Source of the DNA: Pulveribacter suum
Lineage (GTDB): Bacteria > Pseudomonadota > Gammaproteobacteria > Burkholderiales > Burkholderiaceae_C
Assembly: GCF_003013695.1 (NCBI RefSeq)
Contig: NZ_CP027792.1
Span: 2,872,501-2,936,500, forward strand
Length of the DNA stretch: 64,000 bases
Direction of reading: 5' to 3'
Below the pieces are notes generated by a model. The model had not been told where the DNA came from. It saw only the letters and a list, made by a program, of their open reading frames with translations, and did no database searches. Shown here in pieces: positions 11,978 through 25,056 of this stretch. The translations under genes were made by a program, and so were the position numbers. The stretch's first letter is position 1; every line of letters starts with the position of its first letter.

Positions 11978-12535
11978 ATGCACCCGCACCACCAGGGTCG
12001 GCCCTCCGAATGGATCGTGCGCTGGGCGCACCTGGTACCCGCCGGCGGCGCGGTGCTGGACGTGGCCTGCGGCCCGGGCCGGCACCTGCGCTGGTTTCAT
12101 GAACGAAATCACCCCGTAACCGGCGTGGATCAAGCGCCAGAAGCTATTGATTCAATAGCACCCTACGCCGAGGCCATCCGGGCCGACATCGAGGGCGGCC
12201 CCTGGCCACTGGCCGGGCGGCAGTTCGCCGCAGTGGTCGTCACCCACTACCTGTGGCGCCCCCTGCTGCCCGCCATCGTGGACTGCGTGGCGCCGGGCGG
12301 CGTGCTGCTGTACGAGACCTTCGCCCAGGGCAACGAGACCGTGGGCCGGCCTGCGCGGGCCGACTTTCTGCTGGCTCCGGGCGAGCTGCTGCGCGCCTGC
12401 GCGCCGCTGCGGGTGGTGGCCTATGAAGACGGCTTCCTGGAGGGGCCGGCGCGCTTCGTGCAGCGCATCGCCGCCGTGCGCCTGCCCGCCGGGGCCGCCG
12501 CGGCCATGCGCCTGCCCCTCATGCCGCCAGCTTGA
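11978..12535 (+). CDS. Class I SAM-dependent methyltransferase family protein
   Basis: This 185-residue protein has the SAM-binding motif I (VLDVACGPGRHLRWF near residues 27-40), an acidic motif II (VTGVD) and a later YLWRPLLP segment near motif IV. Related proteins are annotated as tellurite-resistance-like or generic methyltransferases; the substrate is unknown. The ATG at 11978 is used rather than a GTG six codons upstream that would overlap the small gene. Residues about 50-61 are encoded by a stretch that looks like one arm of the local repeat family. Confidence 0.85.
   Translation: MHPHHQGRPSEWIVRWAHLVPAGGAVLDVACGPGRHLRWFHERNHPVTGVDQAPEAIDSIAPYAEAIRADIEGGPWPLAGRQFAAVVVTHYLWRPLLPAIVDCVAPGGVLLYETFAQGNETVGRPARADFLLAPGELLRACAPLRVVAYEDGFLEGPARFVQRIAAVRLPAGAAAAMRLPLMPPA
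12127..12158 (-). repeat. Dispersed repeat, half copy c, inside the methyltransferase gene
   Basis: On the minus strand this reads AATCAATAGCT, then TCTGGCGCTTGATCC, matching the first arm of copy e. A weaker match continues to about 12101. It is in frame and encodes VDQAPEAIDSIA. Confidence 0.5.
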
Positions 12536-12559
12536 GGGACGGCAAGCCCTAGTTAGAAT
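12532..12559 (+). promoter_or_regulatory. Sigma-70-type promoter for dapA
   Basis: TTGAGG (12532-12537) and TAGAAT (12554-12559) are separated by 16 bp, 27 bp upstream of the dapA ATG. The -35 overlaps the end of the methyltransferase gene. Confidence 0.55.
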
Positions 12560-12586
12560 GCTTTTTTTGCAGTTTTCGACCGCGCC

Positions 12587-13486
12587 ATGACCTCTCCCAG
12601 CGCCCCCCTGACGGGCAGCATCGTCGCCCTCGCCACTCCCATGCACGATGACGGCAGCGTGGACTACTCCGCCCTGCGCAAACTCATCGACTGGCACATC
12701 CAGGAAGGCACGGACTGCATCGGCGTGGTGGGCACCACGGGCGAGTCGCCCACTGTGAACGTCGAGGAGCACCGCGAGATCATCCGCGTGTCCGTCGAGC
12801 AGGCCGCCGGCCGCGTGCCCGTCATGGCCGGCTGCGGCGCCAATTCCACGCACGAGGCCATCGCCCTGGCGCGCTACGCCAGCGAGGTGGGCGCGAGCAG
12901 CCAGCTGCAGGTCGTGCCCTACTACAACAAGCCTACGCAAGAGGGCCAGTACCAGCACTTCAAGGCGATCGCCGAGGCCGTGGGTGACCTGCCCATGGTG
13001 CTGTACAACGTGCCCGGCCGCTCGGTGGCGGACATGCACCACGAGACCGTGCTGCGCCTGGCCCAGGTGCCCGGCATCATCGGCATCAAGGAAGCGACCG
13101 GCGATATCGCCCGCGCGCAGTGGCTGATCCGCGACGTGCCCAAGGGCTTTGCCGTCTATTCGGGCGACGACCCGACGGCTGTGGCGCTCATGCTGTGTGG
13201 CGGCCAGGGCAACATCAGCGTGACGGCCAACGTGGCCCCGCGCCTGATGCGCGAGCTGTGCGCCGCGGCCATCGCGGGCGACGCCCGGCGCGCCATGGAG
13301 ATCCAGTTTCGCCTGCTGGCGCTGCACAAGCACCTGTTCGTCGAGGCCAACCCGATTCCCGTCAAATGGGCCATGGCCCGCATGGGCCTGTGCGGCCCGG
13401 CCATGCGCCTGCCCATGACGCCGCTGACCCAGGCCAACGAACCCGTGGTGGAAGGCGCCCTGCGCGCCGCCGGCCTGGTGGCCTGA
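12587..13486 (+). CDS. dapA: 4-hydroxy-tetrahydrodipicolinate synthase
   Basis: This 299-residue cytoplasmic TIM-barrel lyase condenses pyruvate with aspartate semialdehyde, the first committed step to diaminopimelate and lysine. Visible residues are GTTGESPTV (pyruvate pocket), YYNKPTQEG, the catalytic Tyr in LYNVPGRS and the Schiff-base Lys in IGIKEATGD. The length is normal for DapA. It heads a plus-strand run with bamC and an MBL hydrolase, an arrangement also found in other betaproteobacteria. Confidence 0.96.
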   Translation: MTSPSAPLTGSIVALATPMHDDGSVDYSALRKLIDWHIQEGTDCIGVVGTTGESPTVNVEEHREIIRVSVEQAAGRVPVMAGCGANSTHEAIALARYASEVGASSQLQVVPYYNKPTQEGQYQHFKAIAEAVGDLPMVLYNVPGRSVADMHHETVLRLAQVPGIIGIKEATGDIARAQWLIRDVPKGFAVYSGDDPTAVALMLCGGQGNISVTANVAPRLMRELCAAAIAGDARRAMEIQFRLLALHKHLFVEANPIPVKWAMARMGLCGPAMRLPMTPLTQANEPVVEGALRAAGLVA

Positions 13487-13546
13487 GCGCTGCCCCTTCC
13501 CCTGCTGCCCTTTTCTTTGCGCTCGCGCACCAACGAGGATTTACGC

Positions 13547-14635
13547 GTGAACCCTGGCACCCGCATCGGCCTGATCGGCCTCGCCCTGTCCCTGTCGGCC
13601 TGCTCCGTCCTGGAGGGCGACAAGATCGACTACAAAAGCGCCACCAAGGGAGCCACGCTGGAGGTGCCGCCGGACCTGTCGCAGCTCTCGCGCGACACCC
13701 GCTACACGGTGCCCGGCGGCGTGGTCTCGGCCGCGGCCTTCGAGGCTGGCCAGGCGCAGCAGCCCCGCTCGGCCCACGCCGCGCCCCTGAAGATCGGCGA
13801 CGTGCACATCGAGCGTGACGGCAACCAGCGCTGGCTGGTGGTGGGCCGCCCGGTGGACCAGCTGTGGGAGCCGGTGCGCGACTTCTGGCTGGACAATGGC
13901 TTCGTCTATACCCTGGAGCAGCGCGATCTGGGCCTGCTGGAAACCGACTGGGCCGAAAACCGCGCCAAGCTGCCCCAGGACTTCATCCGCCAGACCATCG
14001 GCAAGGTGTTCGACTCGCTGTACTCCACCGGCGAGCGTGACAAGTTCCGCACCCGCATGGAGCGGCGCGCCGACGGCAGCACCGAGATCTATGTGACCCA
14101 CCGCGGCATGATCGAGGTCTATAACAACACCCAAAAGGACCAGACCGTCTGGCAGCCGCGCGCTCCCGATCCGGAGCTGGAGACCGAATTCCTGCGCCGC
14201 ATGATGGTCAAGCTGGGCGTGAGCGAGGAGCAGTCGCGCGCTGCCGCCGCCGCCCCGGTCCCGGCCGCGCCTTCCGCGCGCATCGGCCAGGTGGGCGGCG
14301 CGCCCGTCGTGCAGCTCGATGAGCCTTTCGACCGGGCCTGGCGCCGCGTGGGCGTGTCGCTGGACCGCACGGGCTTCACCGTCGAGGACCGCGACCGCAG
14401 CCAGGGCGTGTACTTCGTGCGCTACGTAGAGCCCAACGCCGACAAGAAGGACAAGGGCTTCTTCGGCAAGCTGTTCAGCCGCAGCGCCGATGCGGCGGCG
14501 CCCCTGAAGTACCGCATCGTCGTGCGCAGCGAGGGCGGCCAGAGCACCGTGTCGGTGCTCAATGCCGCCGGCGCGCCCGAGAGCTCGGCCAACGCCGAGC
14601 GCATCGTGCGCGTCATTGCGGACGACCTGAAGTAA
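13547..14635 (+). CDS. bamC: Outer-membrane assembly lipoprotein BamC (NlpB)
   Basis: This 362-residue lipoprotein subunit of the BAM beta-barrel assembly machine is anchored in the outer membrane. The start is a GTG at 13547 with a GAGGA site; it gives a short signal peptide ending in the lipobox LSLSAC (Cys about residue 18). The lasso-like segment EGDKIDYKS and two helix-grip domains (about 85-230 and 255-360) match the family. A Pro/Ala linker (AAAAPVPAAPSA) separates the domains. The dapA-bamC linkage is classical. Confidence 0.9.
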   Translation: MNPGTRIGLIGLALSLSACSVLEGDKIDYKSATKGATLEVPPDLSQLSRDTRYTVPGGVVSAAAFEAGQAQQPRSAHAAPLKIGDVHIERDGNQRWLVVGRPVDQLWEPVRDFWLDNGFVYTLEQRDLGLLETDWAENRAKLPQDFIRQTIGKVFDSLYSTGERDKFRTRMERRADGSTEIYVTHRGMIEVYNNTQKDQTVWQPRAPDPELETEFLRRMMVKLGVSEEQSRAAAAAPVPAAPSARIGQVGGAPVVQLDEPFDRAWRRVGVSLDRTGFTVEDRDRSQGVYFVRYVEPNADKKDKGFFGKLFSRSADAAAPLKYRIVVRSEGGQSTVSVLNAAGAPESSANAERIVRVIADDLK

Positions 14636-14636
14636 C

Positions 14637-15419
14637 TTGCTGCGCTTTCGCAACCTGGCCAGCGGCAGTGGCGGCAACGCCACCCTGATCGAGGCACGCA
14701 GCGGCGCCCACACGCGCCGCCTGCTGATGGACTGCGGCCTGAGCCTGCGCCAGGTGGACGTGCGGCTGGCCGCCGCCGGCACCGGGGCAGGCGAGCTGGA
14801 CGCGCTCTTCATCACCCACGAGCATTCGGACCACACGGGCTGCGTGCTCAAGCTGGCGCTGCGCGAGCGCATCCCCGTGTGGATGAGCCAGGGCACCTGG
14901 GAAGGCATGGGCGCGCCCCCTCTGGACGGCCTGCTGCGCATCGCACGCGACGGCCAGCCCATCGACCTGGGCGATTTCGAGGCCCTGCCCTTCGCCGTGC
15001 CCCACGACGCGCGCGAGCCGCTGCACCTGCGCTGCAGCGACGGGGCCACGCACATCGGCCTGATGACCGACCTGGGGCACGCCAGCGACCACGTGCTGCA
15101 GCACCTGCGCGGCTGCCACGCCCTGCTGCTGGAAACCAACCACGACGCGGACATGCTGCACGGCGGGCACTATCCCGCCTTCCTCAAGCGGCGCATCGCC
15201 GGACCCCACGGCCACCTGCCCAACGATGCCAGCGCCGACCTGCTGCACGCCCTGTGCCACCCCGGCCTGCGCCATGTGGTCGCCGCCCACCTGAGCGCGC
15301 GCAACAACCAGCCGCACCTGGCCCAGGCGGCGCTCGCCGGTGCCTGGGGCTGCGCCGACACGGACATCGTCGTGGCCGACCAGCGCACGGGTACGGGCTG
15401 GATCGAAGCCAGCTACTGA
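14637..15419 (+). CDS. MBL-fold metallo-hydrolase (YycJ-like)
   Basis: This 260-residue metallo-beta-lactamase-fold protein has the metal-binding FITHEHSDHTG near residues 59-69, then MTDLGHASDHV and LLLETNHDADML in the later metal-ligand region. The overall pattern resembles YycJ/WalJ-type nucleases. The start is probably TTG at 14637, one base after the bamC stop, giving the expected LLRFRNLASGSGGNATL N-terminus, so translation is likely coupled. A strong terminator follows. Confidence 0.85.
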   Translation: MLRFRNLASGSGGNATLIEARSGAHTRRLLMDCGLSLRQVDVRLAAAGTGAGELDALFITHEHSDHTGCVLKLALRERIPVWMSQGTWEGMGAPPLDGLLRIARDGQPIDLGDFEALPFAVPHDAREPLHLRCSDGATHIGLMTDLGHASDHVLQHLRGCHALLLETNHDADMLHGGHYPAFLKRRIAGPHGHLPNDASADLLHALCHPGLRHVVAAHLSARNNQPHLAQAALAGAWGCADTDIVVADQRTGTGWIEASY

Positions 15420-15440
15420 GAACCCAGACCCTGCCAAAGA

Positions 15441-15480
15441 CAAAACCCCGGCCGCCTGAGCGACCGGGGTTTTGTTTTTT
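15441..15480 (+). terminator. Rho-independent terminator after the dapA-bamC-MBL run
   Basis: A perfect 11-bp stem (CAAAACCCCGG at 15441-15451 with CCGGGGTTTTG at 15464-15474) has a 12-nt loop and six T. Confidence 0.9.
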
Positions 15481-15534
15481 CTCCCTGCCTCCTGCCAAGC
15501 CAGGAGCCAGGCAGAAGGCGCAGAGGCGATGCGC

Positions 15535-15813
15535 TTACTTGGCTTCTTGCGAAGCAGTGCCCGTCGCAGCGGCAGCAGCAGCGTCGGCCGCCGCCTTCGC
15601 ATCGGCAGCGTTGGCATCGGAAGCAGCGTCGGTGGCGGGAGCCGGGACTTCTGCCGAAGCAGGGGCCTCGACAGGAGCGGGGACGGGCTCAGGTGCCGGA
15701 GCGGGTGCTTCCACCGGCGCAGGCGCGGGTACGGGCGCCGGCTCTTCCTTCTTGCCGCAAGCGGCCAGGGCAACGGCAGCAACCAGGGCAGCCAGAACGA
15801 CGGAGTTCTTCAT
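15535..15813 (-). CDS. Small Pro/Ala-rich lipoprotein
   Basis: This 92-residue protein has a signal peptide and lipobox (VALAACGKKEE, Cys near residue 19). A long low-complexity tail of P, A, E and V repeats (PAPVPAPAPVEAP) ends in an Ala-rich stretch. The ATG at 15813 has an AGGAAG site. It resembles envelope-tethered spacer lipoproteins. No catalytic domain is present and its function is unknown. Confidence 0.75.
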   Translation of the reverse strand: MKNSVVLAALVAAVALAACGKKEEPAPVPAPAPVEAPAPAPEPVPAPVEAPASAEVPAPATDAASDANAADAKAAADAAAAAATGTASQEAK

Positions 15814-15960
15814 TGCAGTCTTCCTATGATGGACAGGGATAGTTATGAAATGCCGTGGCCCTTGCCGCGATGGCGCAGGCCCGGCTGGGGCACTCCACAT
15901 GCCCCGGGGCAAAACCAACCGATGATTATCCGTCAATCCTGAATTACGCGGAGCCGTCCG

Positions 15961-16470
15961 TTACAGCCCCAGCACGGAGGCGGGAAAGGCGGGGCTGCTC
16001 TTGCGCTCCAGCCACTCATCCAGGGTCTCGCGCAGCTGCACGCGCCGCCCGGGCTCGCTGTCCGTCGTGCCCACGCTGCGCACCGGGTCCCGGCGCTGCA
16101 GCACCCAGGCCGGCGACCACAGGGCGCTGGGCACGGCCAGCGGGTCGCTGCCCATGGCCTTGCGGCAGGTGATGATGTGGTCCCACTGGCGGCGCCACTG
16201 CACGAAGCGCGGATGGCGGCGCACCAGCTCGGCATAGTCCAGCGCCAGCAGCGTGCAGCGGCGCCCGGTGCGCGACCATTGCTGCAGTGAATCGACCACG
16301 TCGCGCTCGCCCAGTGGCCAGTCGATGAAGTCAGCATCGGCCAGGATCAGCTCGCCCCAGCCTTCGCGCGCGGCCGCCGCCAGCGCGTCGCGCACCCGCT
16401 GGCGGAAGTCCTCGCGGCCCTCGAAACGGCCTTCAGGCAGGGCAGGCGCTGCTGCGTTCGCGTCATCCAT
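15961..16470 (-). CDS. Conserved hypothetical protein, DUF7931-like
   Basis: This 169-residue soluble protein contains LILADADFIDWPLGERDVV, LLALDYAELVRRHPRF and a C-terminal LRETLDEWLE. I associate this pattern with the DUF7931 family, but only from memory. The ATG at 16470 (MDDANAAAP) follows the roxA stop by 19 bp on the same strand, so the two are probably co-transcribed. No enzymatic motif is obvious. Confidence 0.7.
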   Translation of the reverse strand: MDDANAAAPALPEGRFEGREDFRQRVRDALAAAAREGWGELILADADFIDWPLGERDVVDSLQQWSRTGRRCTLLALDYAELVRRHPRFVQWRRQWDHIITCRKAMGSDPLAVPSALWSPAWVLQRRDPVRSVGTTDSEPGRRVQLRETLDEWLERKSSPAFPASVLGL

Positions 16471-16489
16471 GGGTGAGCCCTCCCGTGCT

Positions 16490-17617
16490 TCAGGCGGCCG
16501 GCCCGGCGTGCGCCCAGCCGGCGTCGCACCAGGCGGACAGCAGCTCCAGCGCCTCATCGCTGGCGCGGGCCAGCTCGGCCGGCGTCAGCGCACGGGCGTC
16601 GGCCAGGCGGCGCATCAGCGCCGCGTCGCGCCCGGCAGCGCGATAGCTCTCGCCGTTGATGAAGATGTGCCGCGCGTCATACATCATGCGGGTGCGCCGG
16701 TCCAGCGCCACGCTCTCGAGCAGGCCGGCGCCCGCCCCTGGCTCGAACCAGACGTTCGGCTTGGGCTCGGTCAATGCCTCCCCCAGGGCGCATTCCAGCG
16801 CCTGCGGCTGGGCCAGGGCGCGCTCGACGGCCTGGCGGGCAAAGGCCTGCAGCTCGGCCGGAATGGCCCCTGGCGTGGCCACGGCCGGCTGCTGCGGATC
16901 GCGGTAGAGGGGGCCGCCCTCCTCATCGGCGGCGGCATCGGCCATGCGCAGCAGCACCTCGTGCGCCAGGCCGGCCCGCTCTGGCGAGCGAAAGCCGATG
17001 GAATACGTCATGCACTCGCCCTCGGCCACGCCGTCGTGCGCCCAGCGCGGTGGCAGGTACAGCAGGTCGCCAGGCTCCAGCACGTATTCCTCTTCCGGCT
17101 CGAAGTTCGCCAGCACTTTCAAAGGCAGGCCGTCCACCAGCTCCAGGTTTTTCTGGCGGCCGATGCGCCAGCGCCGGCGGCCCTGGGCCTGCAGCAGGAA
17201 GACGTCGTAGCTGTCGAAATGCGGACCGACACCGCCGCCATCGCTGGCATAGCTGATCATGAGGTCGTCCAGCCGTGCCTGCGGCACGAAGGCGAACTGC
17301 TGCATCAGCGCGTGCGTGGCGTCGTCGTGCAGGTCCACCCCCTGCACCAATACCGTCCACTCGCGGGTCGAAAGCGAGGGGATGGCGCGGCGCGGCAGCG
17401 GCCCGTGGCGCAGCAGCCAGCGCCCATCCCTGTGCTGGATCAGGCGCGACTCCACGTCCTCGCTGCCGGCCAGCTGCAGCAGCGCGCTGCGCGAGACAGG
17501 CGGCTTGAAGCCGGGCATTGCCTGGCGCACCAGCAAGGGCTTCTTGTGCCAGTGGCGGCGCATGAATTGGTCAGCACTCAGGCCGCCCAGCAGCGGCAGC
17601 GGTTGTTGGATATCCAT
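16490..17617 (-). CDS. roxA: Ribosomal protein uL16 arginine hydroxylase (JmjC/cupin, YcfD-like)
   Basis: This 375-residue Fe(II)/2-oxoglutarate oxygenase of the YcfD/RoxA type hydroxylates an Arg of ribosomal protein L16 in E. coli. The JmjC facial triad is visible as HFDSYDVF (HxD) and PPRWAHDG (distal His). HWHKKPLLVRQ at residue 22 and the GDLLYLPPRW strand are family hallmarks, and the C-terminal winged-helix half is present. The ATG at 17617 is divergent from the SlyD-like gene, with 58 bp shared between them. Confidence 0.88.
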   Translation of the reverse strand: MDIQQPLPLLGGLSADQFMRRHWHKKPLLVRQAMPGFKPPVSRSALLQLAGSEDVESRLIQHRDGRWLLRHGPLPRRAIPSLSTREWTVLVQGVDLHDDATHALMQQFAFVPQARLDDLMISYASDGGGVGPHFDSYDVFLLQAQGRRRWRIGRQKNLELVDGLPLKVLANFEPEEEYVLEPGDLLYLPPRWAHDGVAEGECMTYSIGFRSPERAGLAHEVLLRMADAAADEEGGPLYRDPQQPAVATPGAIPAELQAFARQAVERALAQPQALECALGEALTEPKPNVWFEPGAGAGLLESVALDRRTRMMYDARHIFINGESYRAAGRDAALMRRLADARALTPAELARASDEALELLSAWCDAGWAHAGPAA

Positions 17618-17663
17618 GGAGGGTGGCAGCCGGGCGGGCGGCAGCTAGGAGGAAGGGAGCTGC

Positions 17664-17673
17664 GACAATTGTC
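17664..17673. promoter_or_regulatory. GACAATTGTC palindrome upstream of the SlyD-like gene
   Basis: A perfect 10-bp palindrome ends 2 bp before the SlyD-like ATG. Either half can be read as a -10-like GACAAT. It resembles the CTACAATTGTAG palindrome at 27003. Role inferred only. Confidence 0.35.
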
Positions 17674-17675
17674 CT

Positions 17676-18200
17676 ATGGAAATCAACGAACAATGCGTGG
17701 TGGCCCTGACCTGGGTGCTCAAGGACACCATGGGCGAAGAACTGGACGTGCTGGACGATCCGGTGGAGTTTCTTGTCGGCGGCGACGACCTGCTGGCGCG
17801 CATCGAGCAGGCCCTGCAGGGCTATGCGCCCGGCGCCGAGCTGTCGTTGCACCTGGAGCCCGAAGACGCCTTTGGCGACTATGACGGCCAGCTGCTCTTT
17901 CTGGAGCCGCGCACGCTGTTCCCGGCTGAGCTGGAAGAAGGCATGACTTTTGAAGGCTCGGCGCTGCCCGCGGGGGCCAGCGCCGACGCGCCGCGCGAAG
18001 CGCTCTACACCGTGGCGCAGATCTACCCGGAACACGTGGTGCTGGATGGCAACCACCCGCTGGCAGGCCTGGCACTGCGCCTGCAGCTCAAGGTGCATTC
18101 CGTGCGCGAAGCCACCGAGCAGGAGCTGGAGCGCCTTACCGCCGGCACGGGCTTTTTCCGGCTGCAGCCGCAGGCGCCCGGCAGCGATACGCTGCACTGA
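17676..18200 (+). CDS. FKBP-type peptidyl-prolyl isomerase, SlyD-like
   Basis: This 174-residue protein has an FKBP fold interrupted by an insert-in-flap chaperone domain, as in SlyD: VVALTWVLKD, EFLVGGDDLLARIEQAL, and PEDAFGDYDGQLLF entering the flap. It lacks the His/Cys-rich metal-binding tail of E. coli SlyD, so it is closer to short SlyD/FkpB-type proteins and may not deliver nickel. The ATG lies 2 bp after a GACAATTGTC palindrome and has no good ribosome site. Confidence 0.85.
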   Translation: MEINEQCVVALTWVLKDTMGEELDVLDDPVEFLVGGDDLLARIEQALQGYAPGAELSLHLEPEDAFGDYDGQLLFLEPRTLFPAELEEGMTFEGSALPAGASADAPREALYTVAQIYPEHVVLDGNHPLAGLALRLQLKVHSVREATEQELERLTAGTGFFRLQPQAPGSDTLH

Positions 18201-18209
18201 CGCTTGCAT

Positions 18210-18244
18210 TGCCGGGCGGGCAGCCTGAGCCACCCAGCCCGGCA
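18210..18244. repeat. Inverted repeat between convergent slyD-like and slyB-like genes
   Basis: TGCCGGGC (18210-18217) and GCCCGGCA (18237-18244) pair perfectly across a 19-nt loop. There is no T-run. Its position between convergent stops suggests a terminator or mRNA-end structure. Confidence 0.4.
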
Positions 18245-18260
18245 GCGCCGGTGCCTGCCG

Positions 18261-18746
18261 TCAGACGCGCGAGATCTGGCCGTTGTACAGGCGCACGCGG
18301 TCACCGGTGCGCAGATCGCCAGTGGCAGGCACTTCGTACACGCGCTGGCCGCCGCGGTCCAGCTGGATGGTGATGCGGTAGGACTCGAAGTCCGTGCGGT
18401 CGTTGCGCGATTCGATGGCATTGCCGGCCAGCGCCCCGCCTACCGCGCCCACGGCAGTGGCGGCCAGGCGGCCCGAGCCGCCGCCGACCTGGTTGCCCAG
18501 CACGCCACCAACCACTGCCCCCAGCACGGCACCGGCGCCGCTGGTGCGGTTGCGGGCATGCAGGCCCTCGATATGCGAGACGGAGCCGTACTCCGTCGCC
18601 CGGCTGTCGTAGTTGGGGTAGGCCTGCGATTGCTGGCCCGGGTAGTAAGGCTGATCGCCGTAGCGCGGTGCATCGGCACAGGCGGCCAGCGCACCAGCCA
18701 GCGAAATGGTGCCGGCAATGGCGGCGATACGGGAATACTTGCGCAT
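18261..18746 (-). CDS. slyB: Glycine-zipper outer-membrane lipoprotein, SlyB-like
   Basis: This 161-residue lipoprotein has a signal peptide with lipobox ALAAC (Cys about residue 23). A glycine-zipper 2TM segment (GAGAVLGAVVGGVLGNQVGGG, then AVGGALAGNAIE) precedes a C-terminal beta domain (YRITIQLDRGGQRVYEV). SlyB-type proteins stabilise the outer membrane under PhoP-type stress in enterobacteria; whether that holds here is unknown. The ATG at 18746 has an AGGAGTG site. Its 199-bp upstream region is otherwise gene-free. Confidence 0.85.
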   Translation of the reverse strand: MRKYSRIAAIAGTISLAGALAACADAPRYGDQPYYPGQQSQAYPNYDSRATEYGSVSHIEGLHARNRTSGAGAVLGAVVGGVLGNQVGGGSGRLAATAVGAVGGALAGNAIESRNDRTDFESYRITIQLDRGGQRVYEVPATGDLRTGDRVRLYNGQISRV

Positions 18747-18945
18747 GGCTTCACTCCTGTTGATTAGTTGATTGCTTGGCTTGCAAACGGGAAAACACTG
18801 GCGTGGGCATTTGGTCCACGCTGCAGGTGTTCGATTGAAGCAAAGCGTGGCGCAGCCAGGGGCCGGGCAATGGCCGGCGCCGGCGTAGTTCGGGCAAGCG
18901 CCCGGCCGTCAGCATGCGCTGACAGGCGCCGCCCTCGCGGGCCGA

Positions 18946-19388
18946 TCAATGGCGCCCGGTGGAGCCGTAGCCGCTCTCGCCGCGCTGGCTGGCGGGAAAA
19001 TCCTGCACCACCCGAAACTGCGCCTGCACCACCGGCACGATGACCAGCTGCGCCAGGCGCTCCAGGGGCTGCAGGGTGAAAGCCGTATCGCTGCGGTTCC
19101 AGGCGCTGACCATCAGCTGGCCCTGGTAGTCGCTGTCGATCAGACCCACCAGGTTGCCCAGCACGATGCCGTGCTTGTGGCCCAGGCCCGAGCGCGGCAG
19201 GATCAGCGCGGCGTAGCCCGGGTCCTTCAGGTACATGGCGATGCCGGTGGGCACCAGTTGCCAGGCGTTGGGCTGCAGCAGCAGCGGCGCGTCCAGGCAG
19301 GCGCGCAGGTCCAGGCCGGCGCTGCCCGGCGTGGCATAGCTGGGCAGCTGATCGGCCAGCCGCTCGTCGAGAATCTTGATGTCAACGT

Positions 19389-19392
<4 letters not shown>
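18946..19392 (-). CDS. dut: dUTP diphosphatase
   Basis: This 148-residue trimeric dUTPase removes dUTP and supplies dUMP. The five motifs are visible: GSAGLDLRA (I), [11 protein letters not shown] (II), [13 protein letters not shown] (III), [10 protein letters not shown] (IV) and the P-loop-like [10 protein letters not shown] (V) at the C-terminus. Its ATG overlaps the coaBC stop as ATGA, an arrangement of coaBC followed by dut that is also known from E. coli. Confidence 0.96.
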
Positions 19393-22386
<2,994 letters not shown>

Positions 22387-22414
22387 GCGCCTGCGCACCT
22401 ACAAGGACACCACC

Positions 22415-23272
22415 ATGCAACTGTGCGGCTTTCCCGTCGGCCTTGAGCACCGCTTCTTCCTGATCGCCGGCCCCTGCGTGGTCGAATCCGAGCAGCTGCA
22501 GCTGGACGTGGCTGGCCAGCTCAAGGAAATCACGGCCTCGCTGGGTATCCCCTTCATCTTCAAGAGCAGCTTTGACAAGGCCAACCGCAGCTCGGGAGCG
22601 AGCTTTCGCGGCCCGGGCATGGACAAGGGCCTGGAGATCCTGGCCAAGGTGAAGAAGGAGATCGGCGTGCCCGTGCTGACCGACGTGCACACCGAGGCCG
22701 AAGTGCCCCACGTGGCATCGGTGGTGGACGTGCTGCAGACGCCAGCCTTCCTGTGCCGCCAGACCGACTTCATCCGCGCAGTCGCACAAAGCGGCAAGCC
22801 GGTGAACATCAAGAAGGGCCAGTTCCTCGCGCCCCACGACATGAAGAACGTCATCGACAAGGCCCGCGCCGCCGCGCGCGAGGCAGGCCTGTCCGAAGAC
22901 CGCTTCATGGCCTGCGAGCGCGGCGCCAGCTTCGGCTACAACAACCTGGTCAGCGACATGCGCAGCCTGGCCATCATGCGGGGCACCGACGCGCCGGTCG
23001 TCTTCGACGCCACCCACAGCGTGCAGCTGCCGGGCGGCCAGGGCACGACCAGCGGCGGCATGCGCGAGATGGTGCCGGTGCTGTCGCGCGCCGCCGTCGC
23101 CGTGGGCGTGGGCGGCCTGTTCATGGAAACCCATCCGGACCCGTGCAACGCCCTGTCGGACGGCCCCAACGCCGTGCCGCTCAAGCACATGCGCGCGCTG
23201 CTGGAGACCCTGGTGCAGCTGGACGCCGTAACCAAGAAGAACGGCTTTCTGGAAAACGATTTCGGCGCCTGA
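22415..23272 (+). CDS. kdsA: 3-deoxy-8-phosphooctulonate synthase
   Basis: This 285-residue TIM-barrel enzyme condenses PEP and arabinose 5-phosphate to KDO-8-P for lipopolysaccharide. Visible are [34 protein letters not shown] and the GFLENDF C-terminus. Which class (metal-dependent or not) applies depends on the residue after FKSSFDKA; the N in KANRSS is the usual mark of the metal-independent class. The ATG is 28 bp after the pyrG stop. Confidence 0.96.
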   Translation: MQLCGFPVGLEHRFFLIAGPCVVESEQLQLDVAGQLKEITASLGIPFIFKSSFDKANRSSGASFRGPGMDKGLEILAKVKKEIGVPVLTDVHTEAEVPHVASVVDVLQTPAFLCRQTDFIRAVAQSGKPVNIKKGQFLAPHDMKNVIDKARAAAREAGLSEDRFMACERGASFGYNNLVSDMRSLAIMRGTDAPVVFDATHSVQLPGGQGTTSGGMREMVPVLSRAAVAVGVGGLFMETHPDPCNALSDGPNAVPLKHMRALLETLVQLDAVTKKNGFLENDFGA

Positions 23273-23302
23273 CCCTCCCACACGAACGAAAGAGAGACCC
23301 CC

Positions 23303-23593
23303 ATGCCCAGCGGATACCTGATTGCCAACGTGCGCGTGACCAACCCCGAGCAGTACGAGGAATACAAGAAGTGGTCCACCGCCGCCTTCCAGGCGCATGG
23401 CGCCGAGATCTGCGTGCGTGGCGGCCAGGTGGCGGTGATGGAGGGCGACTGGGAGCCGGAGCGCGTGGTGATCGCGAAATTCCCCAGTTTCGAGGCTGCC
23501 AAGGCTTTCTACGATTCGCCCGAATACGGCAAGGCCCGTGCGGCGCGCGAGGGCGCGGCCGTCATGCGCCTGGTCTGCGTCGAAGGTCTCTGA
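23303..23593 (+). CDS. DUF1330 family protein
   Basis: This 96-residue ferredoxin-like-fold protein (DUF1330/dimeric alpha-beta barrel) has YLIANVRVTNPEQYEEYKKW, VVIAKFPSFEAAKAFYDSPEY and a C-terminal strand. It lies between kdsA and eno in the same orientation with a clean ATG 30 bp after kdsA (GAAAGAGAG upstream). No enzymatic function is known for this family. Confidence 0.85.
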   Translation: MPSGYLIANVRVTNPEQYEEYKKWSTAAFQAHGAEICVRGGQVAVMEGDWEPERVVIAKFPSFEAAKAFYDSPEYGKARAAREGAAVMRLVCVEGL

Positions 23594-23599
23594 CGCTCA

Positions 23600-24999
<1,400 letters not shown>

Positions 25000-25056
25000 C
25001 GCTCGCGCGTCACCCTGCTCCTGGCTGCTGCCCGGCTGACTGCGCCCCACCCCGCC

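Noticed and set aside
15865..15905. GGGGCA/TGCCCC hairpin upstream of the P/A-rich lipoprotein as a terminator
   Set aside because: No T-run on either strand; kept only as a weak stem.
16253..17884. A 543-codon plus-strand frame across roxA
   Set aside because: Antisense to roxA, which has a complete JmjC motif set.
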